From positions 62,001 to 126,000 of the forward strand of contig NZ_FUYV01000015.1 of the NCBI RefSeq assembly GCF_900168165.1: a DNA stretch of 64,000 nucleotides, read 5' to 3'. The notes beneath the pieces are model-generated. The model searched no databases. It was not told the DNA's origin and saw nothing but the letters and a program-made list of their open reading frames with translations. A program made the translations under genes and the position numbers. This stretch comes from Alkalitalea saponilacus (GTDB lineage: Bacteria; Bacteroidota; Bacteroidia; Bacteroidales; Marinilabiliaceae). This document shows positions 56,951 through 64,000 of this stretch, in pieces; the first letter of the stretch is position 1, and the number at the start of each line of letters is the position of its first letter.

Positions 56951-57961
56951 CTATTCATTTAATTTGTCAGCCACTCTTTCAACCCGTTTCAGTTCGGAAC
57001 GAACTGAAGAGATGGTGTCGTAATAGGCTCCGGTTACTTCATCTACTGTAAGTCTGGAGGCTTCCATCTTTTGAAACGATTTCTGAAGCATTTCCATGGT
57101 ATTGGTGATTTTTGACGCATGCCGTCTGGTCTCTTCAGAGAAATTTATGATCTCACCGGAGATTACCCGAAAGCCGTTACTTTTCACCATGCTGCCATTA
57201 GTCCCAACAAAATTGGATGCTTCAATCGAAGCATTCAACCCTAAAATTTTAACCTGGTAAGAGATGTCATTAATAAATTTGATAACCTGTCCGGAGTCCT
57301 CCAAAAGCTTGCCTGCATCTATAATGCTTTCCATCATGGCTGCAGTTTGAGCCTTCATCTGCGTCTCTTTTTGAGAAAGGCTGCTTATGCGTGTGGAAAG
57401 ATTATGTATGGCATCCACCAACTCATCGCCGGCTTCTCTTCTTCTTGATATATCGGAATCAATTGCCGCTAGATATGTCACTTCGTGATTGTCATTGTAA
57501 ATGGGTGTGAGTGAAGTGTGGGTCCACAATCTCTCTCCGTCTCTTGTAATATTAAGCGCTTCATATGTGACAGGTTCCCCCAATTTTGTACATTTATACA
57601 AGCGCTCTTCAATTTCATTGCTAAAACTGGTTTGTCGAATATTACTTCCCAGTGTATTTATGAACTCCTCATAAGTATATCCATACATTCGGGTAAAACC
57701 ATCATTAACCCACTCTATATTTCCATCCGGGTCCATAATCATTATGGCATTTTCGGTTTGTCGGGCTACAATGGAGAGGCGCTCCATCTCTTTTGAAACT
57801 CCGTTTGAAGATATTCTGGAAGTGCGTTTATTTTCATTTAAGATAGAAATTGTCTCTTCATATTTATGGGATATGTCCTTAAGCTTCTTTCTTTCAAATA
57901 AAAACAGAAACCAACCTGCGAAAAATAAAACCAATAATAGGGCTAACACACCAATCAACAT
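56951..57961 (-). CDS. Membrane PAS protein with a short, altered MCP-like domain
   Basis: 336 residues. One N-terminal TM helix (about 3-22), a coiled linker, a PAS/PAC domain at about 65-180 (NAIMIMDPDGNIEWVNDGFTRMYGY; VTYLAAIDSDISRRRE) and a C-terminal MCP-like helical region from about 185 with ISYQVKILGLNASIEASN and GFRVISGEIINFSEETRRHASKI. Compared with true MCPs the hairpin tip has about six extra residues between EAS and GF, and the signalling domain is much shortened. It may act on a partner other than CheA/CheW, or be inactive. It has its own -7 box at 57990. Confidence 0.83.
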   Translation of the reverse strand: MLIGVLALLLVLFFAGWFLFLFERKKLKDISHKYEETISILNENKRTSRISSNGVSKEMERLSIVARQTENAIMIMDPDGNIEWVNDGFTRMYGYTYEEFINTLGSNIRQTSFSNEIEERLYKCTKLGEPVTYEALNITRDGERLWTHTSLTPIYNDNHEVTYLAAIDSDISRRREAGDELVDAIHNLSTRISSLSQKETQMKAQTAAMMESIIDAGKLLEDSGQVIKFINDISYQVKILGLNASIEASNFVGTNGSMVKSNGFRVISGEIINFSEETRRHASKITNTMEMLQKSFQKMEASRLTVDEVTGAYYDTISSVRSELKRVERVADKLNE

Positions 57962-57989
57962 AAAATACCTGTTTGTAATTAATATTTCG

Positions 57990-57997
57990 CAAATATA
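57990..57997 (-). promoter_or_regulatory. -7 box for the PAS-MCP-like gene
   Basis: Minus-strand TATATTTG followed by C, 29 bases before the ATG. No -33 element at normal spacing. Confidence 0.45.
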
Positions 57998-58136
57998 ATC
58001 ATTTTGATGTTTTTTCAGGCATTTTATCGCAATACAATAATTCTAAAGGTGGTTTTTAGTTACGTTTATTAATTTTGCATTTAAATTAAAATTTTACCAA
58101 TAAATATTTCTGATGCCAAAACTGATTGTTTTATCA

Positions 58137-58166
58137 AAAAAAAGCTGCCCATGAGGACAGCTTTTT
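58137..58166 (-). terminator. Terminator of the small cysteine-heptad gene
   Basis: AAAAAGCTG and CAGCTTTTT arms with CC/GG inside and one bulge; on the minus strand the stem runs into TTTTTTTT. It lies about 28 bases after the stop at 58194. Confidence 0.85.
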
Positions 58167-58193
58167 AATTCGAGATTTTGGATTGCTTCAAAA

Positions 58194-58397
58194 TTATTTC
58201 TTATCGCATCCTGATTTCTTTTCTTTGCATTCAGCTTTTTTCTCTTTACACTCAGCTTTCTTTTCTTTATCGCACTCCTTTTTGGCCTCACATTGTTCTT
58301 TTTTCTCGGCTTCTTGTGGTGCTGTATTTGCGAAAACTGGGGCTGCCATTGCAAAAGTAAAAGCAAACATGCATGCTAAAGCGATTCTTCTTTTCAT
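58194..58397 (-). CDS. Small secreted Lys/Glu/Cys protein with heptad-spaced cysteines
   Basis: 67 residues. A clear signal peptide (MKRRIALACMFAFTFAMAAPVFA) leaves a mature chain of about 43 residues made almost only of Lys, Glu, Cys, Ala and Asp. After the signal, cysteines are at 36, 42, 50, 57 and 64, and the last part is three heptads (KKAECKE, KKAECKE, KKSGCDK), so on a helix the cysteines would line one face. It has its own promoter with both elements and its own terminator, so it is a real gene. A metal-binding, redox or crosslinked periplasmic role is possible; I recognise no family. Confidence 0.8.
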   Translation of the reverse strand: MKRRIALACMFAFTFAMAAPVFANTAPQEAEKKEQCEAKKECDKEKKAECKEKKAECKEKKSGCDKK

Positions 58398-58434
58398 AAT
58401 TTTATTCTTTTAGTGATTAACTTTAATATCAACA

Positions 58435-58464
58435 CAAATTTAGAATCTTTCCAGATTAAAGCAA
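58435..58464 (-). promoter_or_regulatory. Consensus promoter of the small cysteine gene
   Basis: Minus-strand TAAATTTG (58435-58442) with TTG (58462-58464) 19 bases upstream. The ATG is 37 bases downstream. Confidence 0.7.
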
Positions 58465-58632
58465 GTTACATTGCTGTTAAAGGCCGTTAATGTAATGTTA
58501 ACGTTGCTATTATGGATATTCTTTTGGCTAAATTTGCCGTAAATACCAGACATAGAGAAAGCAGATCACATTAAGATTTATATATTTAACCTACCTGCTA
58601 AACAGGGAGTCTTTTTATATAACATTTCATGA

Positions 58633-58676
58633 AACGAGTCCCGAATCCTCGGGACTCGTTCTCACGAGGACTCGGG
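58633..58676 (+). promoter_or_regulatory. Leader with two mutually exclusive hairpins before a sensor kinase
   Basis: AACGAGTCCCGA (58633-58644) pairs perfectly with TCGGGACTCGTT (58649-58660). CCCGAATCCTCG (58640-58651) can instead pair with CGAGGACTCGGG (58665-58676), 11 of 12 positions. The two stems share bases and cannot form together. The ATG at 58703 is 26 bases further on. No T-tract is present, so if functional it would act on translation or RNA stability. It could also be a repetitive palindrome family member. Confidence 0.45.
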
Positions 58677-58702
58677 AACCAATAAAAACAAATTAGAGCC
58701 AC

Positions 58703-59953
58703 ATGAATAGAAACAAAGCAGAATTCGACAAACAAACCATTCTGGCTGTTATTACCTTCTCCCTTCTGACCTTCCTGATAATAATTCAGGTAAGTTGGAT
58801 ATATCGGGCGGCGCTGTTAGAGGAACAAAACTTCAATCATCGTGTGGCAATGGCATTAAAATATGCCAAAATTGAATTGGGCAACAGGGCTCCATATTGT
58901 GAAGAGATGACCAATTTCCTTTGCGGTAGAGGACACGAAGAAAAAAAACATGTAAAAAAGTATTGGGAAGTTGACAGCATCATACGTTCAAGTCTGAATG
59001 CGCATAAAATTGAACTTCCGTTTACATTTGAACTTACAGATACTCTATTACATTACAGCAAAGGACGCTTATTTACCCCGCCATCATACACTCAGAATCT
59101 AAACGGATTAACTGATCAAAGCGGATTCCAGATTAAAGTTGAATTTCCTACCCGAAATCAATTCCTGATAGGACAGATAATGAGTCAATTGGGACTCTCC
59201 ATTATTTTTATCCTTTTTGTGATGTATGCTTTTCTGGTATCCAGAAATCTTTACAAGCGGGAAAAAGCTCTGTTGTTGCGAACAACAGACTTTATTAACA
59301 ACATGGTTCATGAGTTTCAAACCCCCATTGCCAATGTTCGTTTTGCCACTAATCTTATTAAAAAACAAAAAGATATATCAGTAAAAACCAATGAGTATTC
59401 TGAAGTAATTCTGGAAGAAACTAAGCGGCTTCAGCATCATGTTGAAGAAATCTTGCGTGTAGGATGCTCAGAGCACAATGATTGCGACCTTGATGACCTG
59501 GATATGCATGAGTTGATAGAAAACGTGATACAATCATTCAAGGTAAGGCTTACACATTCAAATGCTACCATCAGATTTAATCCAGATGCTGAAAACGCTC
59601 TCATTAAGGGAGAATACGGACCTGTATCGCTCATCATTTCAAACCTGATAGACAATGCTCTGAAATATGTTGCAAAGAAGCCAATCATTGAAATCAATAC
59701 CACCAATAAGGATTCCAATTTAATTATAAAGATTACTGACAACGGTATTGGAATAAAAAAAGAAGACCAACAACAGGTTTTTGAAAAGTTCTACAGAGTT
59801 TCCACAGGAAATGTGCACAATGTTAAAGGATTTGGAATGGGTCTTACCTATGCAAAGAAAGTAACTGATGACTGTGGTGGCAACATTGAACTGGAAAGTA
59901 ACCCTGGAAAAGGGAGTGTTTTCACCTTAACATTTCCTGTAATCCGACTTTAA
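58703..59953 (+). CDS. Sensor histidine kinase, RprX-like
   Basis: 416 residues. TM helices at about 13-35 and 160-181 bracket a periplasmic sensor region of about 125 residues with a Cys-containing patch (CEEMTNFLCGRGHEEKKH). The HisKA site is NNMVHEFQTPIANVRF (His203), followed by the HATPase with NLIDNALKYV, DNGIGI and GFGMGLTYAKK. It is followed after 110 bases by an RprY-like response regulator and resembles the RprX/RprY pair of Bacteroides. The signal is unknown; the Cys/His patch near the membrane could bind a metal. Its 5' leader has two competing hairpins. Confidence 0.9.
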   Translation: MNRNKAEFDKQTILAVITFSLLTFLIIIQVSWIYRAALLEEQNFNHRVAMALKYAKIELGNRAPYCEEMTNFLCGRGHEEKKHVKKYWEVDSIIRSSLNAHKIELPFTFELTDTLLHYSKGRLFTPPSYTQNLNGLTDQSGFQIKVEFPTRNQFLIGQIMSQLGLSIIFILFVMYAFLVSRNLYKREKALLLRTTDFINNMVHEFQTPIANVRFATNLIKKQKDISVKTNEYSEVILEETKRLQHHVEEILRVGCSEHNDCDLDDLDMHELIENVIQSFKVRLTHSNATIRFNPDAENALIKGEYGPVSLIISNLIDNALKYVAKKPIIEINTTNKDSNLIIKITDNGIGIKKEDQQQVFEKFYRVSTGNVHNVKGFGMGLTYAKKVTDDCGGNIELESNPGKGSVFTLTFPVIRL

Positions 59954-60063
59954 TTTTTTTTGCCATATGCTGTCTTTATACAAAATATTTGATAAATTTC
60001 ACGAAGCAGCAGAGGAAAATCATAGATTTAACTTTTGATTCGCACCATATAAATATGCACCAC

Positions 60064-60759
60064 ATGACCAATCAGAAAAAAATACTGATCATTGAGGACG
60101 ATGCCAACATGGGCTTTCTATTGAAAGAATTTCTAACCACTTCAGGTTTTCTGGTTGAACTGGCAACAGATGGGGATGCTGGATTGAACGCTTTTCTTAA
60201 AAACGGTGCTGATTTTTGCATCATTGATGTAATGCTTCCCGGTATAGATGGGTTCACTTTAATGGAGCGAATCAGAAAGGAAGACCCGGAAATTCCTGTG
60301 ATTTTTCTAACAGCTAGATCTATGAAGCAGGACAAACTTAAAGGATTTAACCTGGGCGGAGACGATTACATTACCAAACCGTTCGATGAAGATGAACTAC
60401 TTTGCCGCATCAATGCCATCCTTAATCGTTATCAGAAAAATGATTCCACAGAAAGCGAGCCGGAAATCAGCTGTAATATAGGAAAATACCTCTTTGAAAC
60501 ACAAAACCAGGCACTAATCTTTGAAAATGAGATTCAAAGGTTAACATACAGAGAGTGTGATGTGTTGCGAATGCTGTGCTCTAACAAAAACAACATCGTT
60601 CGTCGCAGCGATTTACTCAATGCGTATTGGGGTAGAGATGACTACTTTAACGGGCGTAGTCTGGATGTTTTTATTACACGATTGAGAAAACGTCTTGCAA
60701 ACGACCCCAATGTATCAATAGAGAACATCCCTAAGGTAGGGTATGTTCTTAAAGATTAG
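60064..60759 (+). CDS. OmpR/RprY-like response regulator
   Basis: 231 residues from ATG 60064 (MTNQKKILIIEDDANMG); in-frame ATGs at 60055 and 59989 add unconserved residues. Receiver domain with acidic pocket EDD, phosphoacceptor D55 in FCIIDVMLPGIDGFTLMERI, Thr in IFLTAR, and Lys in DDYITKPFDEDEL; C-terminal winged helix (RLTYRECDVLRMLCSN; SLDVFITRLRKRLANDPNVSIENIPKVGYVLKD). Partner of the kinase just upstream. It ends with a four-base overlap with the convergent outer-membrane protein gene. Confidence 0.92.
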   Translation: MTNQKKILIIEDDANMGFLLKEFLTTSGFLVELATDGDAGLNAFLKNGADFCIIDVMLPGIDGFTLMERIRKEDPEIPVIFLTARSMKQDKLKGFNLGGDDYITKPFDEDELLCRINAILNRYQKNDSTESEPEISCNIGKYLFETQNQALIFENEIQRLTYRECDVLRMLCSNKNNIVRRSDLLNAYWGRDDYFNGRSLDVFITRLRKRLANDPNVSIENIPKVGYVLKD

Positions 60760-61415
60760 TTGATATACAAAGAGACCCCGAATGAAAGATTCCATATTTT
60801 ATCAATGGTAACATACTTCGTTCGAATGAATTCGAGGATGTAATTATCCAAAGTGCTCATTTCGGTATATAAACCAACCGCATTAAAGAAACCATCGCCT
60901 GACATGTTAATTTTCCATTCGCCTCCAAAAAATGGCGCCACATGAATCCGGTTCTGGAAATAGTAGTTACTCGGATAATGAGCAGGCAGTCTGTGAAAAG
61001 TATTATTGGTAAATCCCAGATTTACCGAAAAACCGGCTTTGGGGGTTATATCTCCGAGCAAACCCGGTCGAAAGAGTTTCCAGCTGTTTTTAAGGGATAT
61101 GGTATGAACAGTAACTGAACTCCCCCCAAAGTGCTCCGTTAACAATCCATAAAACAATGTTGGTTCATAACGATCTGTAATTTCATAACCTGCTCCAATC
61201 GACATAAATCCAATTAAACCGGCATACTGAAGTTTTAAATGATCTGGGATATACCAGCCTTTCCTTATCAGAATAGTATCGTACTGAACTGCAGGTTTTT
61301 CTTCTATTGATATACCTTGTCTGTATTGGTCTCCTGTCGATTGAGAAAATCCAATTTTTGTAATCAACAACAATGCAATCAACAAAATATGCTTAGTGGC
61401 TGTATTATATCTCAT
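60756..61415 (-). CDS. Probable outer-membrane beta-barrel protein, function unknown
   Basis: 219 residues. Signal peptide (HILLIALLLITKIGFSQ). The remainder alternates hydrophobic and polar residues with many aromatic strand ends (YAGLIGFMSIGAGYEI; FYGLLTEHFGG; WNLSFGVSLYIN, ending in an aromatic/hydrophobic strand), as in small outer-membrane barrels. I do not recognise a specific family; a lipid A deacylase-like fold is conceivable but the catalytic residues were not identified. It follows the metallophosphoesterase gene by 32 bases and is probably co-transcribed with it. Confidence 0.65.
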   Translation of the reverse strand: MRYNTATKHILLIALLLITKIGFSQSTGDQYRQGISIEEKPAVQYDTILIRKGWYIPDHLKLQYAGLIGFMSIGAGYEITDRYEPTLFYGLLTEHFGGSSVTVHTISLKNSWKLFRPGLLGDITPKAGFSVNLGFTNNTFHRLPAHYPSNYYFQNRIHVAPFFGGEWKINMSGDGFFNAVGLYTEMSTLDNYILEFIRTKYVTIDKIWNLSFGVSLYIN

Positions 61416-61447
61416 TCTGTTTTTTCAATGTTTAAACAAGAAACTCC

Positions 61448-62278
61448 TTAGTAATCCTCTCTTCCCGGATAGAAGCCATCCTCTTCCACATGAAGAAAAA
61501 ATATTTCCCCTTTTTGACTGCTTGAAACTACAAGATAAGGAGGGCCGGTATCATAAGGCTGTTTATATCTGTAGTTGTGTGTATGTCCGTGAATCGACAA
61601 ATCAACATTGTATTTATCCATTAACATGTTGAAGTAATATTCATTCCCGGTGTTGAATTGATCGCTCCATGGTGGTATATGAGAAAAGACAAAGCGGTAA
61701 CGATAATCCTGTCCCTCCTCTAGAACTGATTCTAACCAGTCAAAATCGGGGTCTTCCACGTTCTTTTCCCAAATAACATTGTCGAAAAACACAAGCAGGC
61801 AGTCGTTGTATACCATGGTGAAATTCAAAGGCCCAAACATCTCCTGATACATGTACTCCCCGTTTGATAAATAATCATGATTGCCGATGATGGTAATCAT
61901 CGGGTGATTTAACTTGGCCGTTATATCCCTGAACCAGATAAATTCCCGATAAATACCGCTGAGAGTGATGTCGCCCAGATGAACCACAAAATCAATATCA
62001 TCATGTTTATTGAGCTGCCTAATCTGCTTTTCATAATAATCGTAATAGGTGTGACTATCGCCCACCAATCCCAATTTGAAAGGACGAAACTCCGACTGAC
62101 TAAATTCAGAAATTTGTTCCATCGCCTTGATATTTAAATCTTCATCAGGTGATTTTACCCCGGCTTTATATGGACTGTACTCTATGATTTCATTACAGCC
62201 ACCAATTAGAAAAAGCAAAACGGCAGAGAAATGAACCTTATTTTTAAAGAGCCGCATAACAAAAGAATTTAGATTCAT
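61448..62278 (-). CDS. Calcineurin-like metallophosphoesterase, lipoprotein
   Basis: 276 residues; the ATG at 62257 (MRLFKNKVHFSAVLLFLIGGC) is an equally good start. Lipobox IGGC predicts a periplasmic or outer-membrane lipoprotein. The phosphoesterase motifs are complete: GLVGDSHTYYD (D-x-H), VVHLGDITLSG, IGNHDY, FSHIPPW and IHGHTHNYR. It should hydrolyse a phosphoester outside the cytoplasm; nucleotide, sugar-phosphate or lipid head-group substrates are all possible. It heads a two-gene unit with a predicted outer-membrane barrel. Confidence 0.88.
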   Translation of the reverse strand: MNLNSFVMRLFKNKVHFSAVLLFLIGGCNEIIEYSPYKAGVKSPDEDLNIKAMEQISEFSQSEFRPFKLGLVGDSHTYYDYYEKQIRQLNKHDDIDFVVHLGDITLSGIYREFIWFRDITAKLNHPMITIIGNHDYLSNGEYMYQEMFGPLNFTMVYNDCLLVFFDNVIWEKNVEDPDFDWLESVLEEGQDYRYRFVFSHIPPWSDQFNTGNEYYFNMLMDKYNVDLSIHGHTHNYRYKQPYDTGPPYLVVSSSQKGEIFFLHVEEDGFYPGREDY

Positions 62279-62339
62279 TATATATTATTCTTAAATCATT
62301 GGTTTGATTGTAAAAGGATTGTGATAGGAAAATGTTGTG

Positions 62340-62347
62340 CAAAGTTA
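62340..62347 (-). promoter_or_regulatory. -7 box for the metallophosphoesterase operon
   Basis: Minus-strand TAACTTTG followed by C, 62 bases before the ATG at 62278. Confidence 0.45.
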
Positions 62348-62511
62348 GAAAAATTAAGGTGATTACATCTTATTTTTTTCTAAACACGAGAGCAACAACC
62401 TTTACTAATGGCCTTTTTAACATACCATCTTTCATCGAATCATTAAAAAAATAAAAAAATATAGGTATTTTCACGACCGAAAAATTTAAACGCATCTAAA
62501 ACAAGATTTCG

Positions 62512-63711
62512 ATGAGTACACAAAAAAGCTCTACCGGTTGGATAGTTACTTTCGCCGCCACAGGGATCAACCTAATTCTTGGATTGCTATACTCCTGGAG
62601 TGTGATTGCCGCCGAACTGATTGAAAAGTGGGACTGGACCAACACTCAGGCTGCTTTGCCTTATACTGTTTGTGTCGCGCTTCTTTCGTTCATGACCATT
62701 TTTGGAGGGCGCTTGCAGGACAAGTATGGACCTCGCATCATCGCTCTGATTGGAGGCTCCCTGTTTGGCCTGGGAATTCTCCTATCCGCTTTTGCAACTA
62801 CGCCAGCTCTCATGGTTGGTACATTTGGTATCATAAGCGGTGTGGGGATGGGTTTTGGGTATGCCAGTGCCACTCCTTCTGCAATAAAATGGTTTGAACC
62901 GCGCAAAAAAGGTCTTATTGCTGGTATTGTTGTTGCCGGAATTGGTCTCTCATCGGTTTATATGGCTCCATTGGCCACTCGTCTTTTAAGACTCTATTCA
63001 ATTGAAAGTACATTTGTAATTCTTGGTATCATTGCAATTGTAGCCCTGGTTTCGTTTGCACTCATATTGAAAAATCCCCCGGCAGGTTTTGTTCCCAAAG
63101 CTAAGGCCGGACGTCCGGTAGTAGCTAACGCTGAAGACATGCCATGGAACCAAATGGTAAAGACTCCGGCTTTTGCGCTTCTTTGGTTGACCTATTTACT
63201 TAGTGCAACTGCGGGGTTGATGCTGATTGGACACATTGTAAGAATAGTGAGGGTTCAGACTGACTCAACCGAAGGATTTTACATTGTCATGGTTATGGCC
63301 ATATTTAACACCCTTGGACGTGTCATTGGCGGATATCTTTCTGACAGCATGGGAAGAACCACCGCGCTTCTGATTGTTTTCCTTATTCAGGCCGGAGTGA
63401 TGTTCTCATTCTCGTTCCTGGACACTATTTTCTTAATCGGTGCAGGGATTGCCGTTGCCGGTCTGGCTTACGGAGCTCTCTTTTCGTTGTACCCTGCAAC
63501 CACTGCCGACTTCTTCGGGCTTAAAAACCTTGGTGTAAATTATGGCCTGATTTTCACCAGCTGGGGTGTGGCAGGTATTATAGGACCCATTTTGGCCGGA
63601 CGTGTGGTTGATTTAACAGGAACCTATACATGGTCTTACATTGTTGCCGGTTCTATGTTATTGCTGGGAGCACTTTTGATTAAGTTTGTTAAAGCTCCAG
63701 CTGCGAAATAA
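62512..63711 (+). CDS. OFA-type MFS transporter (oxalate/formate antiporter-like)
   Basis: 399 residues, about 12 TM helices. The opening TGINLILGLLYSWSVIAAELIEKWDWTNTQAALPYTVCVALLSF-type segment, GGRLQDKYGPRIIALIGG (MFS loop 2-3) and GFGYASATPSAIKWFEPRKKGLIAGIVVAGIGLSSVYMAPLAT are the hallmarks of the oxalate/formate antiporter family, whose Bacteroidota members mostly have unknown carboxylate substrates. Transcribed alone, with a strong hairpin terminator. Confidence 0.9.
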   Translation: MSTQKSSTGWIVTFAATGINLILGLLYSWSVIAAELIEKWDWTNTQAALPYTVCVALLSFMTIFGGRLQDKYGPRIIALIGGSLFGLGILLSAFATTPALMVGTFGIISGVGMGFGYASATPSAIKWFEPRKKGLIAGIVVAGIGLSSVYMAPLATRLLRLYSIESTFVILGIIAIVALVSFALILKNPPAGFVPKAKAGRPVVANAEDMPWNQMVKTPAFALLWLTYLLSATAGLMLIGHIVRIVRVQTDSTEGFYIVMVMAIFNTLGRVIGGYLSDSMGRTTALLIVFLIQAGVMFSFSFLDTIFLIGAGIAVAGLAYGALFSLYPATTADFFGLKNLGVNYGLIFTSWGVAGIIGPILAGRVVDLTGTYTWSYIVAGSMLLLGALLIKFVKAPAAK

Positions 63712-63729
63712 GATATTGAACATAAAAAC

Positions 63730-63770
63730 AAACATAAAAAGCTGCCTAAGAGCAGCTTTTTATGTTTATA
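63730..63770 (+). terminator. Terminator of the OFA transporter gene
   Basis: A 16-base perfect stem (63730-63745 with 63752-63767, core AAAAAGCTGC/GCAGCTTTTT) with a six-base loop. The T-rich half of the stem supplies the U-tract on the plus strand. Confidence 0.88.
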
Positions 63771-63893
63771 GTCTTTTTAAATCCAGGTGAAATTATTAAC
63801 CTCGCAAGAATTTTCCGGAAATATAACGTGATTAAAGTTAGCAGTCGCCCACTGAAAAATTAGAGCGCTTTTCGCCTAAACGTTCTACCTTTA

Positions 63894-63901
63894 TATATTT
63901 G
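63894..63901 (+). promoter_or_regulatory. -7 box for the last, truncated gene
   Basis: TATATTTG followed by C, an exact match, ending 16 bases before the ATG at 63918, so the leader is only about 10 bases. Confidence 0.45.
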
Positions 63902-63917
63902 CAAAAAAAATATCAAT

Positions 63918-64000
63918 ATGGGCAATAGAGATAAAAAACAAAGAAGCAAAGGCTCTGCCGGAAACAACAGGAAATCAGGTGAAGATTTTCTATTGCAAAA
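63918..64000 (+). CDS. Start of an unidentified gene, cut by window edge
   Basis: 27 codons from the ATG at 63918: a very polar, basic start (MGNRDKKQRSKGSAGNNRKS) that continues in frame to the edge. The promoter box just upstream supports a real start. Too little is visible to name a family. Confidence 0.5.
   Translation, partial: MGNRDKKQRSKGSAGNNRKSGEDFLLQ

Larger units (their letters stand above)
58398..58702. other. Divergent intergenic region with a structured leader
   Basis: 305 bases between the small cysteine protein and the sensor kinase. It holds the small gene's promoter (58435-58464) and a three-segment repeat (58633-58676) next to the kinase start. No other gene is seen. Confidence 0.55.

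Noticed and set aside
58094-58413. Other frames over the small cysteine gene
   Set aside because: They are low-complexity shadows; only the minus-strand 58194-58397 frame has a signal peptide, promoter and terminator.

Overview
The window is chromosomal DNA of a member of the phylum Bacteroidota, most likely class Bacteroidia and plausibly a free-living saline or marine polysaccharide degrader near Marinilabiliales; the order-level guess is inference. The phylum evidence is direct: promoters of the Bacteroidota type (TAnnTTTG at -7, sometimes with TTG/TTTG about 19 bases upstream), a glycanase with a C-terminal type IX secretion sorting domain, a DUF4270 lipoprotein next to a short GT5 glycogen synthase and panC-panD, an RprX/RprY-like two-component pair, and FAS1 and lamin-tail surface proteins. 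I found no phage, insertion sequence, CRISPR array or rRNA. Most of the window is ordinary core genome, with two accessory-looking stretches.

Left part (1-12.8 kb, all minus strand). A glycosyltransferase pair (GT-C membrane enzyme cut by the left edge, plus a GtrB-like GT2) lies downstream of a five-gene cluster. In transcription order the cluster is: a membrane-anchored tetraheme NapC/NirT-type cytochrome fused to an FGE/SUMF1-like domain that lacks the catalytic cysteines; two Gfo/Idh/MocA oxidoreductases that look like Tat-exported lipoproteins; a lipoprotein TIM-barrel isomerase/lyase; and a cytoplasmic Gfo/Idh/MocA enzyme. It resembles periplasmic 3-keto-sugar chemistry with an added link to the quinone pool. 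Next come an 868-residue transmembrane one-component regulator (PLC-like domain without catalytic histidines, LamG, one TM helix, SARP/BTAD-like DNA-binding domain) and nagB. These two loci are the most interesting content.

Middle part (13-35 kb). DUF4270 lipoprotein, GT5, panC-panD, radA, a class A PBP, a large soluble hybrid-like sensor kinase with a pseudo-receiver, dxs, a radical SAM/SPASM enzyme, a CPA1-type antiporter, glyS, an MFS carrier with an almost leaderless promoter, a CAP-domain secreted protein and a three-FAS1 lipoprotein.

Right part (35-64 kb). OsmC, ribE, an NAD-dependent epimerase, a second class A PBP, a GH16 with CBM6 and T9SS tail, an agarase-like clan GH-A lipoprotein, asd, a lamin-tail surface protein, an MCP without a ligand domain, punA-lpxK-sppA, folK, upp, a FemAB-like acyltransferase, radC, two identical tRNA-Glu genes flanking rpsT, a short PAS-MCP-like protein, a small secreted protein with cysteines on a heptad, an RprXY-like two-component system preceded by a leader with two competing hairpins, an outer-membrane protein with a metallophosphoesterase, an OFA-type MFS carrier and the start of one more gene. 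Several convergent pairs overlap at their stop codons (HK/dxs, radical SAM/antiporter, folK/upp, RR/OMP), while many other genes end in strong intrinsic terminators.
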